Source: Bryobacterales bacterium (GTDB lineage: Bacteria > Acidobacteriota > Terriglobia > Bryobacterales > Bryobacteraceae). Taken from it: a stretch of DNA of 64,000 nucleotides. Below are positions 8,894 through 18,500 of this stretch, piece by piece. Each line of letters opens with the position of its first letter. Positions within the stretch are counted from its first letter, which is position 1. The notes under the pieces were generated by a model. The model did not search any database and had not been told where the DNA came from. It worked only from the letters and a program-made list of their open reading frames with translations. A program made the position numbers and the translations under genes. The stretch lies in NCBI GenBank assembly GCA_019261985.1, contig JAFAQY010000023.1:26711-90710 (forward strand), given 5' to 3'.

Positions 8894-8970
8894 TACCTGT
8901 CCTACGGTTCACTATGGCGGCCTGTGAGAGAAAGGAGGGCAGTCGTCCCTCGAACGTCTGCCCCCGGTGT

Positions 8971-9567
8971 TTAGCCGACGCGGCGGTCTCTATACGTAGT
9001 CCGGCCCTCCGAGTCCACAGTGCGCGTCTCGACGCCGTGGGTGCTCGCCGCCTTCTCACCAGCCGACGAAACGTCTTCGGCGCCTGTGCGCTTCATCAGT
9101 TCCTTGGCTCGGTCAATCTCATCGGAAGTGTCGCAGTGGATTGACATAAGCACGCCGCCATTTTTTACGCGGCCTTCGTAGCGCTTCGCTTCATACTCGG
9201 GGATTCCCATTCCGATCAAAGCACCAACAAGTGTGCCAACGGCCCCTCCGGTTCCAATTCCCGCCAACGTGGCAACGATCGGGCCCGCGGCGATGAGCGG
9301 ACCAACGCCCGGGATTGCGAGACTCCCGATTCCGGCGAGCAAACCGAGTGTCCCTCCAAGGGCTCCCCCTGCGACTGCGCCGGTTGTCGCACCCTCCGGA
9401 GCTTTCGTGTTTTTCTCGTGCGCGAATTGCCGAGTGGTTTCGTTGTCCGCGACCAAAACCGAGACGTCTTGGTCCGCAAACCCCGCAGACCGTACCGTAT
9501 CCACGGCCCGTTCCGCATCGGTCAGTGATTTATAAATGCCATATACGGCAGTATTTTTTCCAGCCAT
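8971..9567 (-). CDS. YflT-like (general stress protein 17M domain) protein with glycine zipper
   Basis: The 198-residue protein opens with a domain like that of general stress protein 17M/YflT: TAVYGIYKSLTDAERAVDTV and AGFADQDVSVLVADN. A glycine/alanine-rich double hairpin follows at about 60-120 (GATTGAVAGGALGGTLGLLA) and can insert in a membrane. The region VLMSIHCDTSDEIDRAKELM after it resembles a second alpha/beta half. The ATG at 9567 follows GGAGAAATCAA. It lies next to a BON-domain gene on the same strand; such genes are typical of general-stress clusters. The molecular function is unknown. Confidence 0.8.
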   Translation of the reverse strand: MAGKNTAVYGIYKSLTDAERAVDTVRSAGFADQDVSVLVADNETTRQFAHEKNTKAPEGATTGAVAGGALGGTLGLLAGIGSLAIPGVGPLIAAGPIVATLAGIGTGGAVGTLVGALIGMGIPEYEAKRYEGRVKNGGVLMSIHCDTSDEIDRAKELMKRTGAEDVSSAGEKAASTHGVETRTVDSEGRTTYRDRRVG

Positions 9568-9600
9568 TTGATTTCTCCTTTTCAGTTTGGCGGTAAAAGA

Positions 9601-10005
9601 CTATTTCCTTGGACTGGTATTTTCTTTGCTCGCGACGGTCAAGTCGTTTTGAACCGGAGCAGTTCCGGCAACTTCCTTCACTTTCGCCTCCACCGCTGCC
9701 TTCTCCTCTTCCGAGCGGACCGGCCCCTTCAAGGTGACGGTTCCGCCCTGGACGACGACCTTAACGTTATGAGCGTAGGTTGACAGGGATTTATCGCCAG
9801 TGATGGATTTGCGAATATCCTGCGCCAGCTTACGGTCTGTTGCATTCTCTTTTTGCTGATCCGCCGTAGGCGTAGCCGTTTTATTTGCGCGGCTGTTGTC
9901 CGGCGAGGTTGCCGGGGTTTGAGCCGACGCGGGAAGCGCGATCGCAAAGGCAGAGAGTCCTAATACGATCGCGATTTTATTTACGGTCGGTTTAATAGTA
10001 CACAT
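9601..10005 (-). CDS. Exported BON-domain protein
   Basis: Starting at ATG 10005 gives a 134-residue protein with a signal peptide (NKIAIVLGLSAFAIALPASA). A spacer rich in Thr, Asn and Asp follows, then a single BON domain at about 55-125: LAQDIRKSITGDKSLSTYAH, VKVVVQGGTVTLKGPVRSEE and AVEAKVKEVAGTAPVQNDL. BON domains bind phospholipid surfaces and occur in osmotically induced periplasmic proteins such as OsmY. The gene lies 33 bp upstream of the YflT-like gene in the same direction, so they may form one stress operon. The open frame extends 17 codons further up, but the signal peptide favours this start. Confidence 0.85.
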   Translation of the reverse strand: MCTIKPTVNKIAIVLGLSAFAIALPASAQTPATSPDNSRANKTATPTADQQKENATDRKLAQDIRKSITGDKSLSTYAHNVKVVVQGGTVTLKGPVRSEEEKAAVEAKVKEVAGTAPVQNDLTVASKENTSPRK

Positions 10006-10225
10006 GCCCCTCAGCGGAGCATTTGCCCGGCCACAATCGGCGCACTCCAGATTCATAGATTCTGGAGCCGGCCCAGTAATTTTCGGGATGAAACGTGCGC
10101 AGAAATTACGCGCTCTTACAAATGCGCATGCACGAAAATGCGCACACTGCCGGTGTGCGCCGGCTTTGAGCGTCCCGCGGGGAAGCCGCCGTCTGCTGGC
10201 CTTAAAACTGCTCTGCTGCTCCTAG

Positions 10226-11386
10226 ATGGGGCCCCGCCCAGAAGTTCCACGTTCGGTCCCCCCCGACGTTTCCGCGCGTGAAGCTGGTCTAAGATACGTC
10301 ACGGATCAGATTCCCGGTATTTCGCGAGTTGGCCAACAGCGCGATGGGAGCGCTGCAAGGCAATCCGTCGCCAGGCCGAACCGGGCCGTATCGCGCGCGG
10401 GACGCAATCCACAGCCATTTCGTTACCTGGATCCGCAGGGCCGGCGCGTCCGCGATAAAGAAACACTCGACCGAATCCGCTCCCTGGTAATTCCTCCTGC
10501 CTGGACCGACGTATGGATTTGTCCATTTCCGAAAGGGCACCTGCAGGTAACCGCGCGCGATTCAAAAGGACGAAAGCAGTACCGCTACCACCCTATGTAT
10601 CGTTTGGTGCGGGAGAAAACAAAATATGAACGCATGATTTTGTTCGGAGAATTGCTTCCCACCATTCGCCAAAGTGTCCACCATGATCTGTCGCGCCCCG
10701 GTTTGCCGAAAGAGAAGGTGCTTGCCGCAGTTGTACGGATCATGGATCTAGCGCACATTCGAGTGGGGAATGAGGAATACGCGCGGCAGAATCAATCGTA
10801 CGGGCTCACCACAATGCGCGACAAACACGTGCAAATTCAGGGAGACTGTGCACGGTTCCGGTTTCGAGGAAAAAGCGGAAAGGCCACGGAATTCGAAATC
10901 CACGACCGGCGGCTAACGTCCATCGTCGCGCGGTGCCGCGATCTGCCCGGCTATGAGCTGTTTCAATTTCTGAACGATCAGCGCGAGCCGGAATCGATCG
11001 ATTCCACAATGGTCAACGATTACCTTCGCGCCGTCGCGGGTGAGGATATTACGGCCAAAGACTTCCGGACATGGCACGGCACGGTGCATGCGGCCGTGCA
11101 GCTTTCTCTTTGCGGCGCCTGTTCGGCGGAGACAGAGATGAAGAAGAACATCGTCGCTGCGATTAAGGCCGTCGCCGAGCGCCTGGGAAATCGTCCGGCC
11201 GTGTGCCGCAAACATTACGTGCATCCTTCGATTCTGGAGGCTTACACTTCGGGAATTTTGAGTGAGGTCATGAAGGTCGTGGAGTCCGAGGATGATACTC
11301 TTGGCCTGACACAAGCTGAGAAATGTGTGTTGAATCTGCTTCGTAGAGAGCGCCACGCAGCCCAGCAGACGAGCAGGGCCGCATGA
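10226..11386 (+). CDS. Type IB DNA topoisomerase (eukaryotic/poxvirus-like)
   Basis: At 386 residues this matches the bacterial TopIB family, which nicks one DNA strand through a 3'-phosphotyrosine and relaxes supercoils. The N-terminal domain shows FRYLDPQGRRVRDKETLDRI and IPPAWTDVWICP; the catalytic domain shows IRVGNEEYA (Arg179), MRDKHVQI (Lys200), the RTWHGT block (Arg281, His284), and KHYVHPSIL with the nucleophile Tyr331. All expected catalytic positions are therefore present. Residues about 35-63 look like an extra basic linker compared with relatives. The stop overlaps the start of the DUF1003 gene. The ATG at 10226 has no obvious ribosome binding site, so the exact start is uncertain. 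Confidence 0.95.
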   Translation: MGPRPEVPRSVPPDVSAREAGLRYVTDQIPGISRVGQQRDGSAARQSVARPNRAVSRAGRNPQPFRYLDPQGRRVRDKETLDRIRSLVIPPAWTDVWICPFPKGHLQVTARDSKGRKQYRYHPMYRLVREKTKYERMILFGELLPTIRQSVHHDLSRPGLPKEKVLAAVVRIMDLAHIRVGNEEYARQNQSYGLTTMRDKHVQIQGDCARFRFRGKSGKATEFEIHDRRLTSIVARCRDLPGYELFQFLNDQREPESIDSTMVNDYLRAVAGEDITAKDFRTWHGTVHAAVQLSLCGACSAETEMKKNIVAAIKAVAERLGNRPAVCRKHYVHPSILEAYTSGILSEVMKVVESEDDTLGLTQAEKCVLNLLRRERHAAQQTSRAA

Positions 11387-11904
11387 AGATCACCCCGAAA
11401 TTGACGGCCACATCGACGGTCGCACAGGACAATATATCGCGCATTGTCCGGCTTGAAACCGAGTTTTTGGAAAAAAGAAGTTTCGCGGAGCGGATCGGAG
11501 ATCGAATTGCCGACTTCATGGGCAGTATTCAGTTTGTTCTCATCCATGTCGTGTGGTTCACGTTATGGATCGTCGTAAATATCTCGTTCGTGCCGCTGCC
11601 GCACTTCGATCCCTACCCGTTTCTGCTGCTGGGGCAGATCGTCTCGATTGAAGCTGTGCTGTTAAGCACCTTCGTGCTGATGAAGCAGAACCGGATGAGC
11701 CGCCGCGCCGATCAACGGGAGCATTTGGACTTGCAAATCAATCTGCTTTCCGAGCAGGAATTAACGAAATTGCTTCAGCTCACGCGCCTTCTGTGCGAAC
11801 GCCATGGAATTGTGGAAGCCCGCGATGAGCAGGTGAAAGAGTTGGCGAAGGAGACCGCGGTAGAGGAGTTGGCCGAGACGCTGAAACGGGAGATGCCGGA
11901 TTGA
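11383..11904 (+). CDS. DUF1003 family membrane protein
   Basis: The 173-residue product shows the DUF1003 pattern: ERIGDRIADFMGSIQFVLIH leading into helix 1 (about 48-68), the NISFVPLPHFDPYPFLLLG loop, helix 2 (about 76-97) with IVSIEAVLLSTFVLMKQNR, and a cytoplasmic tail beginning RRADQREHLDLQINLLSEQE. The family is a two-helix inner-membrane protein of unknown role. The ATG overlaps the stop of the TopIB gene (ATGA), so the pair is translationally coupled; this linkage suggests co-regulation rather than a direct interaction. Confidence 0.93.
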   Translation: MKITPKLTATSTVAQDNISRIVRLETEFLEKRSFAERIGDRIADFMGSIQFVLIHVVWFTLWIVVNISFVPLPHFDPYPFLLLGQIVSIEAVLLSTFVLMKQNRMSRRADQREHLDLQINLLSEQELTKLLQLTRLLCERHGIVEARDEQVKELAKETAVEELAETLKREMPD

Positions 11905-11968
11905 TTGAGGTGTCCCGGCCGCTGTAGCTATAGGATTCCCCGTACCACCCGCGATATCCTTAAAAATC

Positions 11969-14911
11969 GTGCGTGCACTCGTGTTTTTGGTGTTCGTCGC
12001 ATCGATCGGCGCAGCCCGTGCGCTAGGGCAGAACACTCCCGATTTTGAAGGTAAGCCCATCACCCGAATCGATTTCGAGCCGCCGTTGTCAGGCCAGCCG
12101 ATGCCTGGCCCCGAACTCGACCGAAGAATGGCTCTTCAAATCGGAGCGCCGTTGCGCATGGTGGATGTGCGCGATGCGATCGAGCAGCTTTACGCGACGG
12201 GCCGCTACTCCGACATATCGGTGGACGCGCGCGCCGAAGAAAACGGCGTTGCGCTGCGGGTGGATACGGTATTCAATTACTTCATCAGCGGCGTGAATAT
12301 CGAAGGCGAGGCCGACCCTCCCAACCGAGATCAGCTTCGAGCGGCCACGAAACTGGAACTGGGCAGGCTTTTCGGCGGGAATGTCGCGATAAATCAGGCC
12401 GAGCAAAATATGCAGGAACGGTTACGCGCCAACGGCCTCTACTCGGCCAACATTGAGACCCGTGTGGATCGCACCAATTTAACCGAAGAGGCGAATATTT
12501 TCTTTACCATCGAAACGGGCAAGCGAGCCCGTTTCGGCGGAGTGGAGTTCCTCGGCGAGACCGAGCTCTCTACATCCAAGTTGATCCGCCGCACCGGCTG
12601 GCATCGCGGTTTGGCTTTTGTCGTCTTGCCCGGGTGGCGCGAATTCACGCAAAGCCGCCTGCAATCCGGAATCGGCCGGGTGCAGTCGACCATCCAACGC
12701 GGTGACCACTGGCAGGCGCGGGTCACGCTGGAGGAGCTTCAATTCCATCCGGAAACGAATCGCGTAACACCGGTCCTGCGCATCGATAACGGACCCGTCC
12801 TTACAGTAACGACCACCGGACTCAAGCTCTCCGCCGGGAAATTGCACGATCTTGTGCCGATCTATCAGGAACGCACTAGCGATCGCGGCTTGCTTTTAGA
12901 GGGAGAGCGCAGCCTCCGCAATTACTTCCAATCGCAAGGATATTTCGATGCCTCGGTCGAAGTCTCCGATCACCTGGAGGACAACCGTACGGCCGTAAAT
13001 TACGATATCGTGCGCGGCCTGCGCCATAAACTGGTAAAAATCCAAATCACTGGCAACCGTTACTTCGATACTCCAACCCTGCGCGAACGGCTATCCATGG
13101 CGCCGGCGGAATTCCCGCGCTACCGCTGGGGAAAGTTTTCACAGCGCCTGATGGATCAGGATAAAAACTCGATTGAATATCTGTACCGCTCCAACGGATT
13201 TCGCGATGCTGAGGTGATGATTCCGCGGCCCGTGGACAATTACAACGGCAAGACCGGCGATCTTGAAGTGGAGATCCAGGTCAACGAAGGCGTGCAATGG
13301 CTGGTTCATTCGCTCGATTTCCGGGGAGTGCCCGAGGGCGATATCGAGCGTTTCCGGCCAATTTTGCAATCCATTCCGGGTCAGCCGTTCAGCGACGCTG
13401 CTGTCGCGGCCGACCGGGATACAATCCTGACCTACTACTATAACAACGGCTATTCGGATGCCACCTTCGACTGGACCGAAATGCCCGGCGCGTCGCCCAA
13501 CGAGGTGGACCTCACGTTCGTCGTCGCGCTGGGAAGACAGCAAGTCGTCCGCAACGTTCTGGTCCGAGGATTACAAACGACCAGACCTGGTATTGTCGCC
13601 AATAGGATTTCGCTCATTCCCGGCGGCCCAATGGCGCAGAACGAAATTATCCAGAGCCAGCAGAAGCTCTATGACCTTCGCGTTTTCTCCAAGGTTGAGA
13701 CGGCGCTGCAAAACCCGGATGGCGAAGAAGACAGCAAATACGTGCTATTCCATCTGGACGAAGCTAGCCGTTACTCGTTTAACGCCGGCTTCGGCGCGCA
13801 ACTCGGCCGCATAGGCGGGGGAACCACTACCCTCAGCGATCCCGCCGGTACCGCTAGTTTTAGCCCGCGCGTCTCACTTGGTGTGAGCCGGCTGAATACA
13901 TTCGGACTGGGGCATACCGTGGGCCTGCAAACGCTTTTATCGACCATCGAACAGCGGGTTTTGCTGACCTACCTGGTCCCGCAATTTCAAGGCAACGACA
14001 ATTTCTCGCTGAGTGTTTCCGGCCTGCTCGACGATTCCAACGATATCCGTACGTTCACTGCCCACCGGCTGGAAGCGTCCATACAGCTTGCGCAGCGCCT
14101 CAGCCGCGCGAACACGATTCAATATCGCTACACATACCGGCACGTAACTATTCCCGAGGATACGCTGAAAATCTCGCCGGAGCTGATCCCGCTGTTTTCG
14201 CAGCCGGATCTCACGGGCAGCCTGTCTTTTTCCTTCATTCAGGATAGGCGCGACGATCCCGCTAACTCAACCCGGGGATTTCTCAACACCATCGATTTCG
14301 GTTTCGCTGGAAGCAAACTGGGATCAGAGACGGATTTCACCCGCTTGCAACTGCGTAACTCGACCTACACGCGAATCGGCCGCGACCTCGTTTTTGCGCG
14401 CACGACTACCTTCGGCTACATCCAGAGATTGGGCGGCGTGCCTGGAATCCCCCTAGCCGAGCGTTTCTTTTCCGGCGGCGCCACTACCAATCGCGCCTTT
14501 CCCGAAAATCAGGCCGGCCCGCGCGACCTGGAAACCGGATTTCCTCTCGGCGGAAACGCATTTTTGTTTAACTCGCTGGAGTTGCGGTTTCCGCTGATCG
14601 GAGATAATGTCGGCGGCGTCCTTTTTCATGACATGGGCAATGTCTACTCCGATGTCAACAGTATTAGTCTGCGATTCCGGCAAATTAACAATCAGGATTT
14701 TAATTACGCAGTGCATGGATTCGGCTTCGGAATCCGCTATCGCACACCGATCGGTCCCATTCGCGTGGACTTCAGCCTAAGCCCGAATTCGCCTCGGTTC
14801 GTAGGCTATTCGGGCACGCTGGACCAACTTCTGGCGGGAACGGGAACCCCCAACGTACCCCAGCGCATCAACACGTTTCAATTTCATTTCTCGCTGGGGC
14901 AGACGTTTTGA
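11969..14911 (+). CDS. BamA/TamA-type outer-membrane assembly protein
   Basis: The product has 980 residues: a signal peptide (RALVFLVFVASIGAARALG), several POTRA-like repeats over about 30-590 and a C-terminal 16-strand-type barrel from about 610 to the end. POTRA features recur, for example NRDQLRAATKLELGRLFGG, IQITGNRYFDTPTLRERLS and YYYNNGYSDATFDW. The barrel has the Omp85 lid region RFFSGGATTNRAF and the terminal aromatic signature HFSLGQTF. It should fold or insert outer-membrane proteins. The genes for a SurA-like chaperone and TamB follow with overlapping codons, so TamA-like work with TamB is likely; a general BamA role cannot be excluded. Confidence 0.93.
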   Translation: MRALVFLVFVASIGAARALGQNTPDFEGKPITRIDFEPPLSGQPMPGPELDRRMALQIGAPLRMVDVRDAIEQLYATGRYSDISVDARAEENGVALRVDTVFNYFISGVNIEGEADPPNRDQLRAATKLELGRLFGGNVAINQAEQNMQERLRANGLYSANIETRVDRTNLTEEANIFFTIETGKRARFGGVEFLGETELSTSKLIRRTGWHRGLAFVVLPGWREFTQSRLQSGIGRVQSTIQRGDHWQARVTLEELQFHPETNRVTPVLRIDNGPVLTVTTTGLKLSAGKLHDLVPIYQERTSDRGLLLEGERSLRNYFQSQGYFDASVEVSDHLEDNRTAVNYDIVRGLRHKLVKIQITGNRYFDTPTLRERLSMAPAEFPRYRWGKFSQRLMDQDKNSIEYLYRSNGFRDAEVMIPRPVDNYNGKTGDLEVEIQVNEGVQWLVHSLDFRGVPEGDIERFRPILQSIPGQPFSDAAVAADRDTILTYYYNNGYSDATFDWTEMPGASPNEVDLTFVVALGRQQVVRNVLVRGLQTTRPGIVANRISLIPGGPMAQNEIIQSQQKLYDLRVFSKVETALQNPDGEEDSKYVLFHLDEASRYSFNAGFGAQLGRIGGGTTTLSDPAGTASFSPRVSLGVSRLNTFGLGHTVGLQTLLSTIEQRVLLTYLVPQFQGNDNFSLSVSGLLDDSNDIRTFTAHRLEASIQLAQRLSRANTIQYRYTYRHVTIPEDTLKISPELIPLFSQPDLTGSLSFSFIQDRRDDPANSTRGFLNTIDFGFAGSKLGSETDFTRLQLRNSTYTRIGRDLVFARTTTFGYIQRLGGVPGIPLAERFFSGGATTNRAFPENQAGPRDLETGFPLGGNAFLFNSLELRFPLIGDNVGGVLFHDMGNVYSDVNSISLRFRQINNQDFNYAVHGFGFGIRYRTPIGPIRVDFSLSPNSPRFVGYSGTLDQLLAGTGTPNVPQRINTFQFHFSLGQTF

Positions 14912-15543
14912 CTTGGGCGCTGTTGTGCACCTGCGCAGTCGCTAGCGCATATGGCGAGGTAATCGACCGCATTGCCGTCACCCTGGACAGGCAAGTGATT
15001 ACGGAAAGCGATTTGATTCTCGATCTGCGGGTGGATGCGTTTATCGATCGGAAACCTGTGGATTTGAGCGTTGCCGCGCGGCGCCAAGCCGCCGAACGGC
15101 TGGTCGATCAGATCCTGATGTTTCGGGAAGCGGCGGATAGCCATCTGGATCTGAGCATGCCGGAGGATGGGCCCATGCTGATTGCGCAGGAAAAATCGCA
15201 GTTTCCGAGTGATGACGAATACCGCAACACGCTCGCCGAGTATCGCATTCGCGAATCCGAGCTACAGGAACATCTGCTGAATGGCTTGCGGGCATTGCGC
15301 TTCGCGAATCTGCGCTTCAGCCCTGAAGTGCAAATCTCGGAGGGGGATCTGCGCGAGTATTACGATAAACTCGCGGCGAGCTGGCGCACAGCGGGCCGTT
15401 CTCCCATCCCGAGTTTCGCGGACAGCCGGGATCAAGTCGAAAAGCTGCTAACGCAGGAGCGAACGATGGAGTCGCTGGATGCATGGCTCTCCACGCAGCG
15501 GCAATCGAAGCAGATTCAGTACCGGGAGGCCGCCTTCAAATGA
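14908..15543 (+). CDS. SurA-N-terminal-like periplasmic chaperone without a parvulin domain
   Basis: A TTG at 14908 overlaps the TGA of the barrel gene (TTGA), giving a 211-residue protein with a short signal peptide (TWALLCTCAVASAYG). The mature part starts EVIDRIAVTLDRQVITESDL and continues with RRQAAERLVDQILMFREA, the pattern of the SurA N-terminal chaperone domain, and ends with a helix (DQVEKLLTQERTMESLDAW) like SurA's C-terminal segment. No peptidyl-prolyl isomerase domain is present between them, so it would be a holdase only. Its place between TamA/BamA and TamB genes implies delivery of outer-membrane clients. Confidence 0.82.
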   Translation: MTWALLCTCAVASAYGEVIDRIAVTLDRQVITESDLILDLRVDAFIDRKPVDLSVAARRQAAERLVDQILMFREAADSHLDLSMPEDGPMLIAQEKSQFPSDDEYRNTLAEYRIRESELQEHLLNGLRALRFANLRFSPEVQISEGDLREYYDKLAASWRTAGRSPIPSFADSRDQVEKLLTQERTMESLDAWLSTQRQSKQIQYREAAFK

Positions 15544-18500
15544 ACACCGACGGTGGAGCAGGCTTTGGCCTGCAACGGAGCCTTCAGCCTCCGCGGAGGC
15601 CGGGATTAAAGTCCCAGTTGCGGGGTAAAGCCCGCTCCACCGCTGCAATTCTTGTTCGCATCGCCGCGGCCATTTTGGTTCTTGCCCTCATCACCGTTCT
15701 CGCCGCTTTCATCGTCGTGCAAAGCGGATGGTTCCACGAATACGTCCGCGCCCGAATCATCGCCGAACTTGAGCGTTCCACCGGCGGACGCGTCGAATTA
15801 GGGCGATTTTCTTTCCGCGGAGCCACCCTGACTGCCCAGGTCGCGCCATTAATTCTGCACGGGAAAGAGACGGCGGGCGAGCCACCGCTGCTGCGCATCG
15901 AGAACACCGCTCTTCAGATGCGCGTGATTTCGATAGTAGAACGAAAGATCGACCTTGCGTTCCTGCGTCTCGAAAAACCGCAAGTCCGAATCGTGACTTA
16001 CCCGGACGGATCCACTAACCTGCCCAGTCCCCGTGACCATCAAAGAAACTGGGCCGAACAACTCCTCGATCTCGGCGTCCGCCGTTATGAATTGTTGGAC
16101 GGGCAATTCCAATATGACGATCGCAAGGCGGCGCTCAATCTTCAGGGCGAAGGCCTTCAATTACGCATGCGCTACGAAGCGAAAATACCGGCCTACCAGG
16201 TTGAGTTTGACTCGTCGCGGGTACGTCTGCTGCCTGCTACGCTTGCGCCCGTCGAGACTGGGGTCTCCGCGCGCTTTGCCATCGAGCGCACGCGCATTGC
16301 GTTTTCCCAAATTCGTTTATCTTCCAAGCAAGCGCGCGCCGACCTTACCGGCGAGCTTCGGGATTTCGAGCGGCCGAAGGGCTCGTTCACGGTAAAAGCG
16401 AGCGCTCCGGTGCGCGATCTGGTGCAGTTGTTCTCAGTCCCTCTTGAACCTGTAGGATCGGCGGCATTCGACGGCCGAATCGAGTTCGCCTTGGACGAAA
16501 AAGTTACTTACGCAGCCAGAGGACGCGTGAACGCGCGCGGGCTCGCCTATTCGCACGATCGCCTCAAGATAGAAGGAGCCAATGGCCGCGCCGATATGCA
16601 GCTCGGCCCCGCGCAAATTGCGCTCACCGATGTAGATGCGACCGCGTTAGGCGCACATTTCGTCGGATCGGCGTCATTACGAAACTGGTCGAAGTTCGAG
16701 GCGACAGGAACGATCGATGGGCTGACGATCGCGGAGACCGCTCGTCTGGCAACCGACCGGCAGATGCCTTGGAACGGGATTCTGGCCGGCGATGTTTCCG
16801 CAAAGGCAACACTGGGTCAAAATGACGCGAATGCACGCGTAAACTTCGCCATCGCTCCCTTCGGATCAAATCCCATCGCCGGCCGCATTAATGCAAGCTT
16901 CGATCAAAGCACGGGAGCGCTCACCCTGAACTCTTCCTATGCGGCGACCGCCGCCACGCGGCTGGATGTTTCGGGCACGCTCGATAAAACCATTCAGGTT
17001 CAGTTCCGTTCCACCGACCTCAATGATGTGTTGCCGGCGCTTGCGCTGGCCGATCCGCAAGCTTCTCAACGGCAAATTCCTCTGGAGTTGACAAACGGCC
17101 TAGCCACTGCATCAGGCTCTGTCTCCGGTCGGCTTGAGAATCCGCAATTCCAGGGACAGGTCAGCGTGACGAACGGCATCGTAGACGGTCACGCCTTCGA
17201 TCGCTTCACCGCTACCGTAAACGCAACCAAAACCAGCGTTGCTGCGTCGCGTTTCACACTCGCGCGCAGGATGACGGATGTCTCCGGAAACGCGACTATA
17301 ACCGCCCGCCAGGGGAGTTTTGACGATGCCGCCGTCAGCGGCCAGGCAACGGTCCGCAATGCCGATATTCAAGAGCTCGCAAGAGAAGCCGGCAGCACGA
17401 TTGAGGTGAGCGGCACTGCCAACGTCACGGTCCGCGTGAGTGGTTCCGTACACACGCCGCAGGCCGCGATCGCACTGGACGTTCAGAAACCCGGCGCGTT
17501 CGGCGAGCAGTTGGACCGGCTGCGCGCGAACGTACAGGTCGCGCCGGATTGGATCGAAGTCTCGCGCGGTGACGCGGAGGACGGTCCCGGCCACCTCCGT
17601 TTTTCCGGCAATTACCGCCGGTCCGGGCCCAATTGGAGAACCGGCGATGCCCAAGTTCAACTTACGGCGCAGAACCTGCCGGCCACTCGCGTGGAGGCAC
17701 TGAAGAAAATGGCGCCGCGGTTCGACGCACAGCTTAACGCCGATCTTCAGGGCCGTATGCACGTTTCGAATGGCGCTTATTCGCTGGCATCGGCGGATGG
17801 CAATGCGTCGGCGCAGAAAATTACTCTGGATAAACAACCTCTCGGCGAGGTCTCGCTCACCGGCAGCACCGCGGGAACCAACGTTGCGGTCACTGCGACA
17901 GGCAAAGTCCGCGATATTGCCTTCAACAGTCAGGGATCATGGCGGCTGGACGGCGACGAACCGGGCAGCGCCAACATTCAGTTCACCCGCGCCACGATTG
18001 AGTCTTTGCACAAACTGGCGATGTTGGCGGGGACGGCGCCCGCCACGGACCAAAGTGAGCTGCCCTTCCAAGGCTTCGTCGAAGGTCACGCCATCCTGTC
18101 ACTTGCACTTCTGCATCCGCAGGATTTCCGGGCCGAGGTTACTTTGGATGCGGTTCAGCTTAATCCGAAAGCGGATCAGACATTGAAGCTCGGCGTGCAA
18201 GTGCAGGACGTGACTGTCAGAAATACTCAGCCGGTCATCGTGGACGTGAACTCCCGCGAGGCGCGAGTTCGCTCGGCTCAATTCATTGCTCGCGATACTG
18301 ACATTCAAGCGACCGGCGCAATCCCGTTCGCCGCGGGCGCGGGCGCCGATCTCGCATTGCGAGGTTCGATAAACCTGATCGTTCTCCAGCTCCTTAATCC
18401 CAACCTGCTTGCAACCGGCAACGCGACCGTTCAAGCCTCGCTGCGAGGAAGCTTGTCCGACCCGATGCTGAATGGGCGCATGGAGCTGAAGGGCGCTTCC

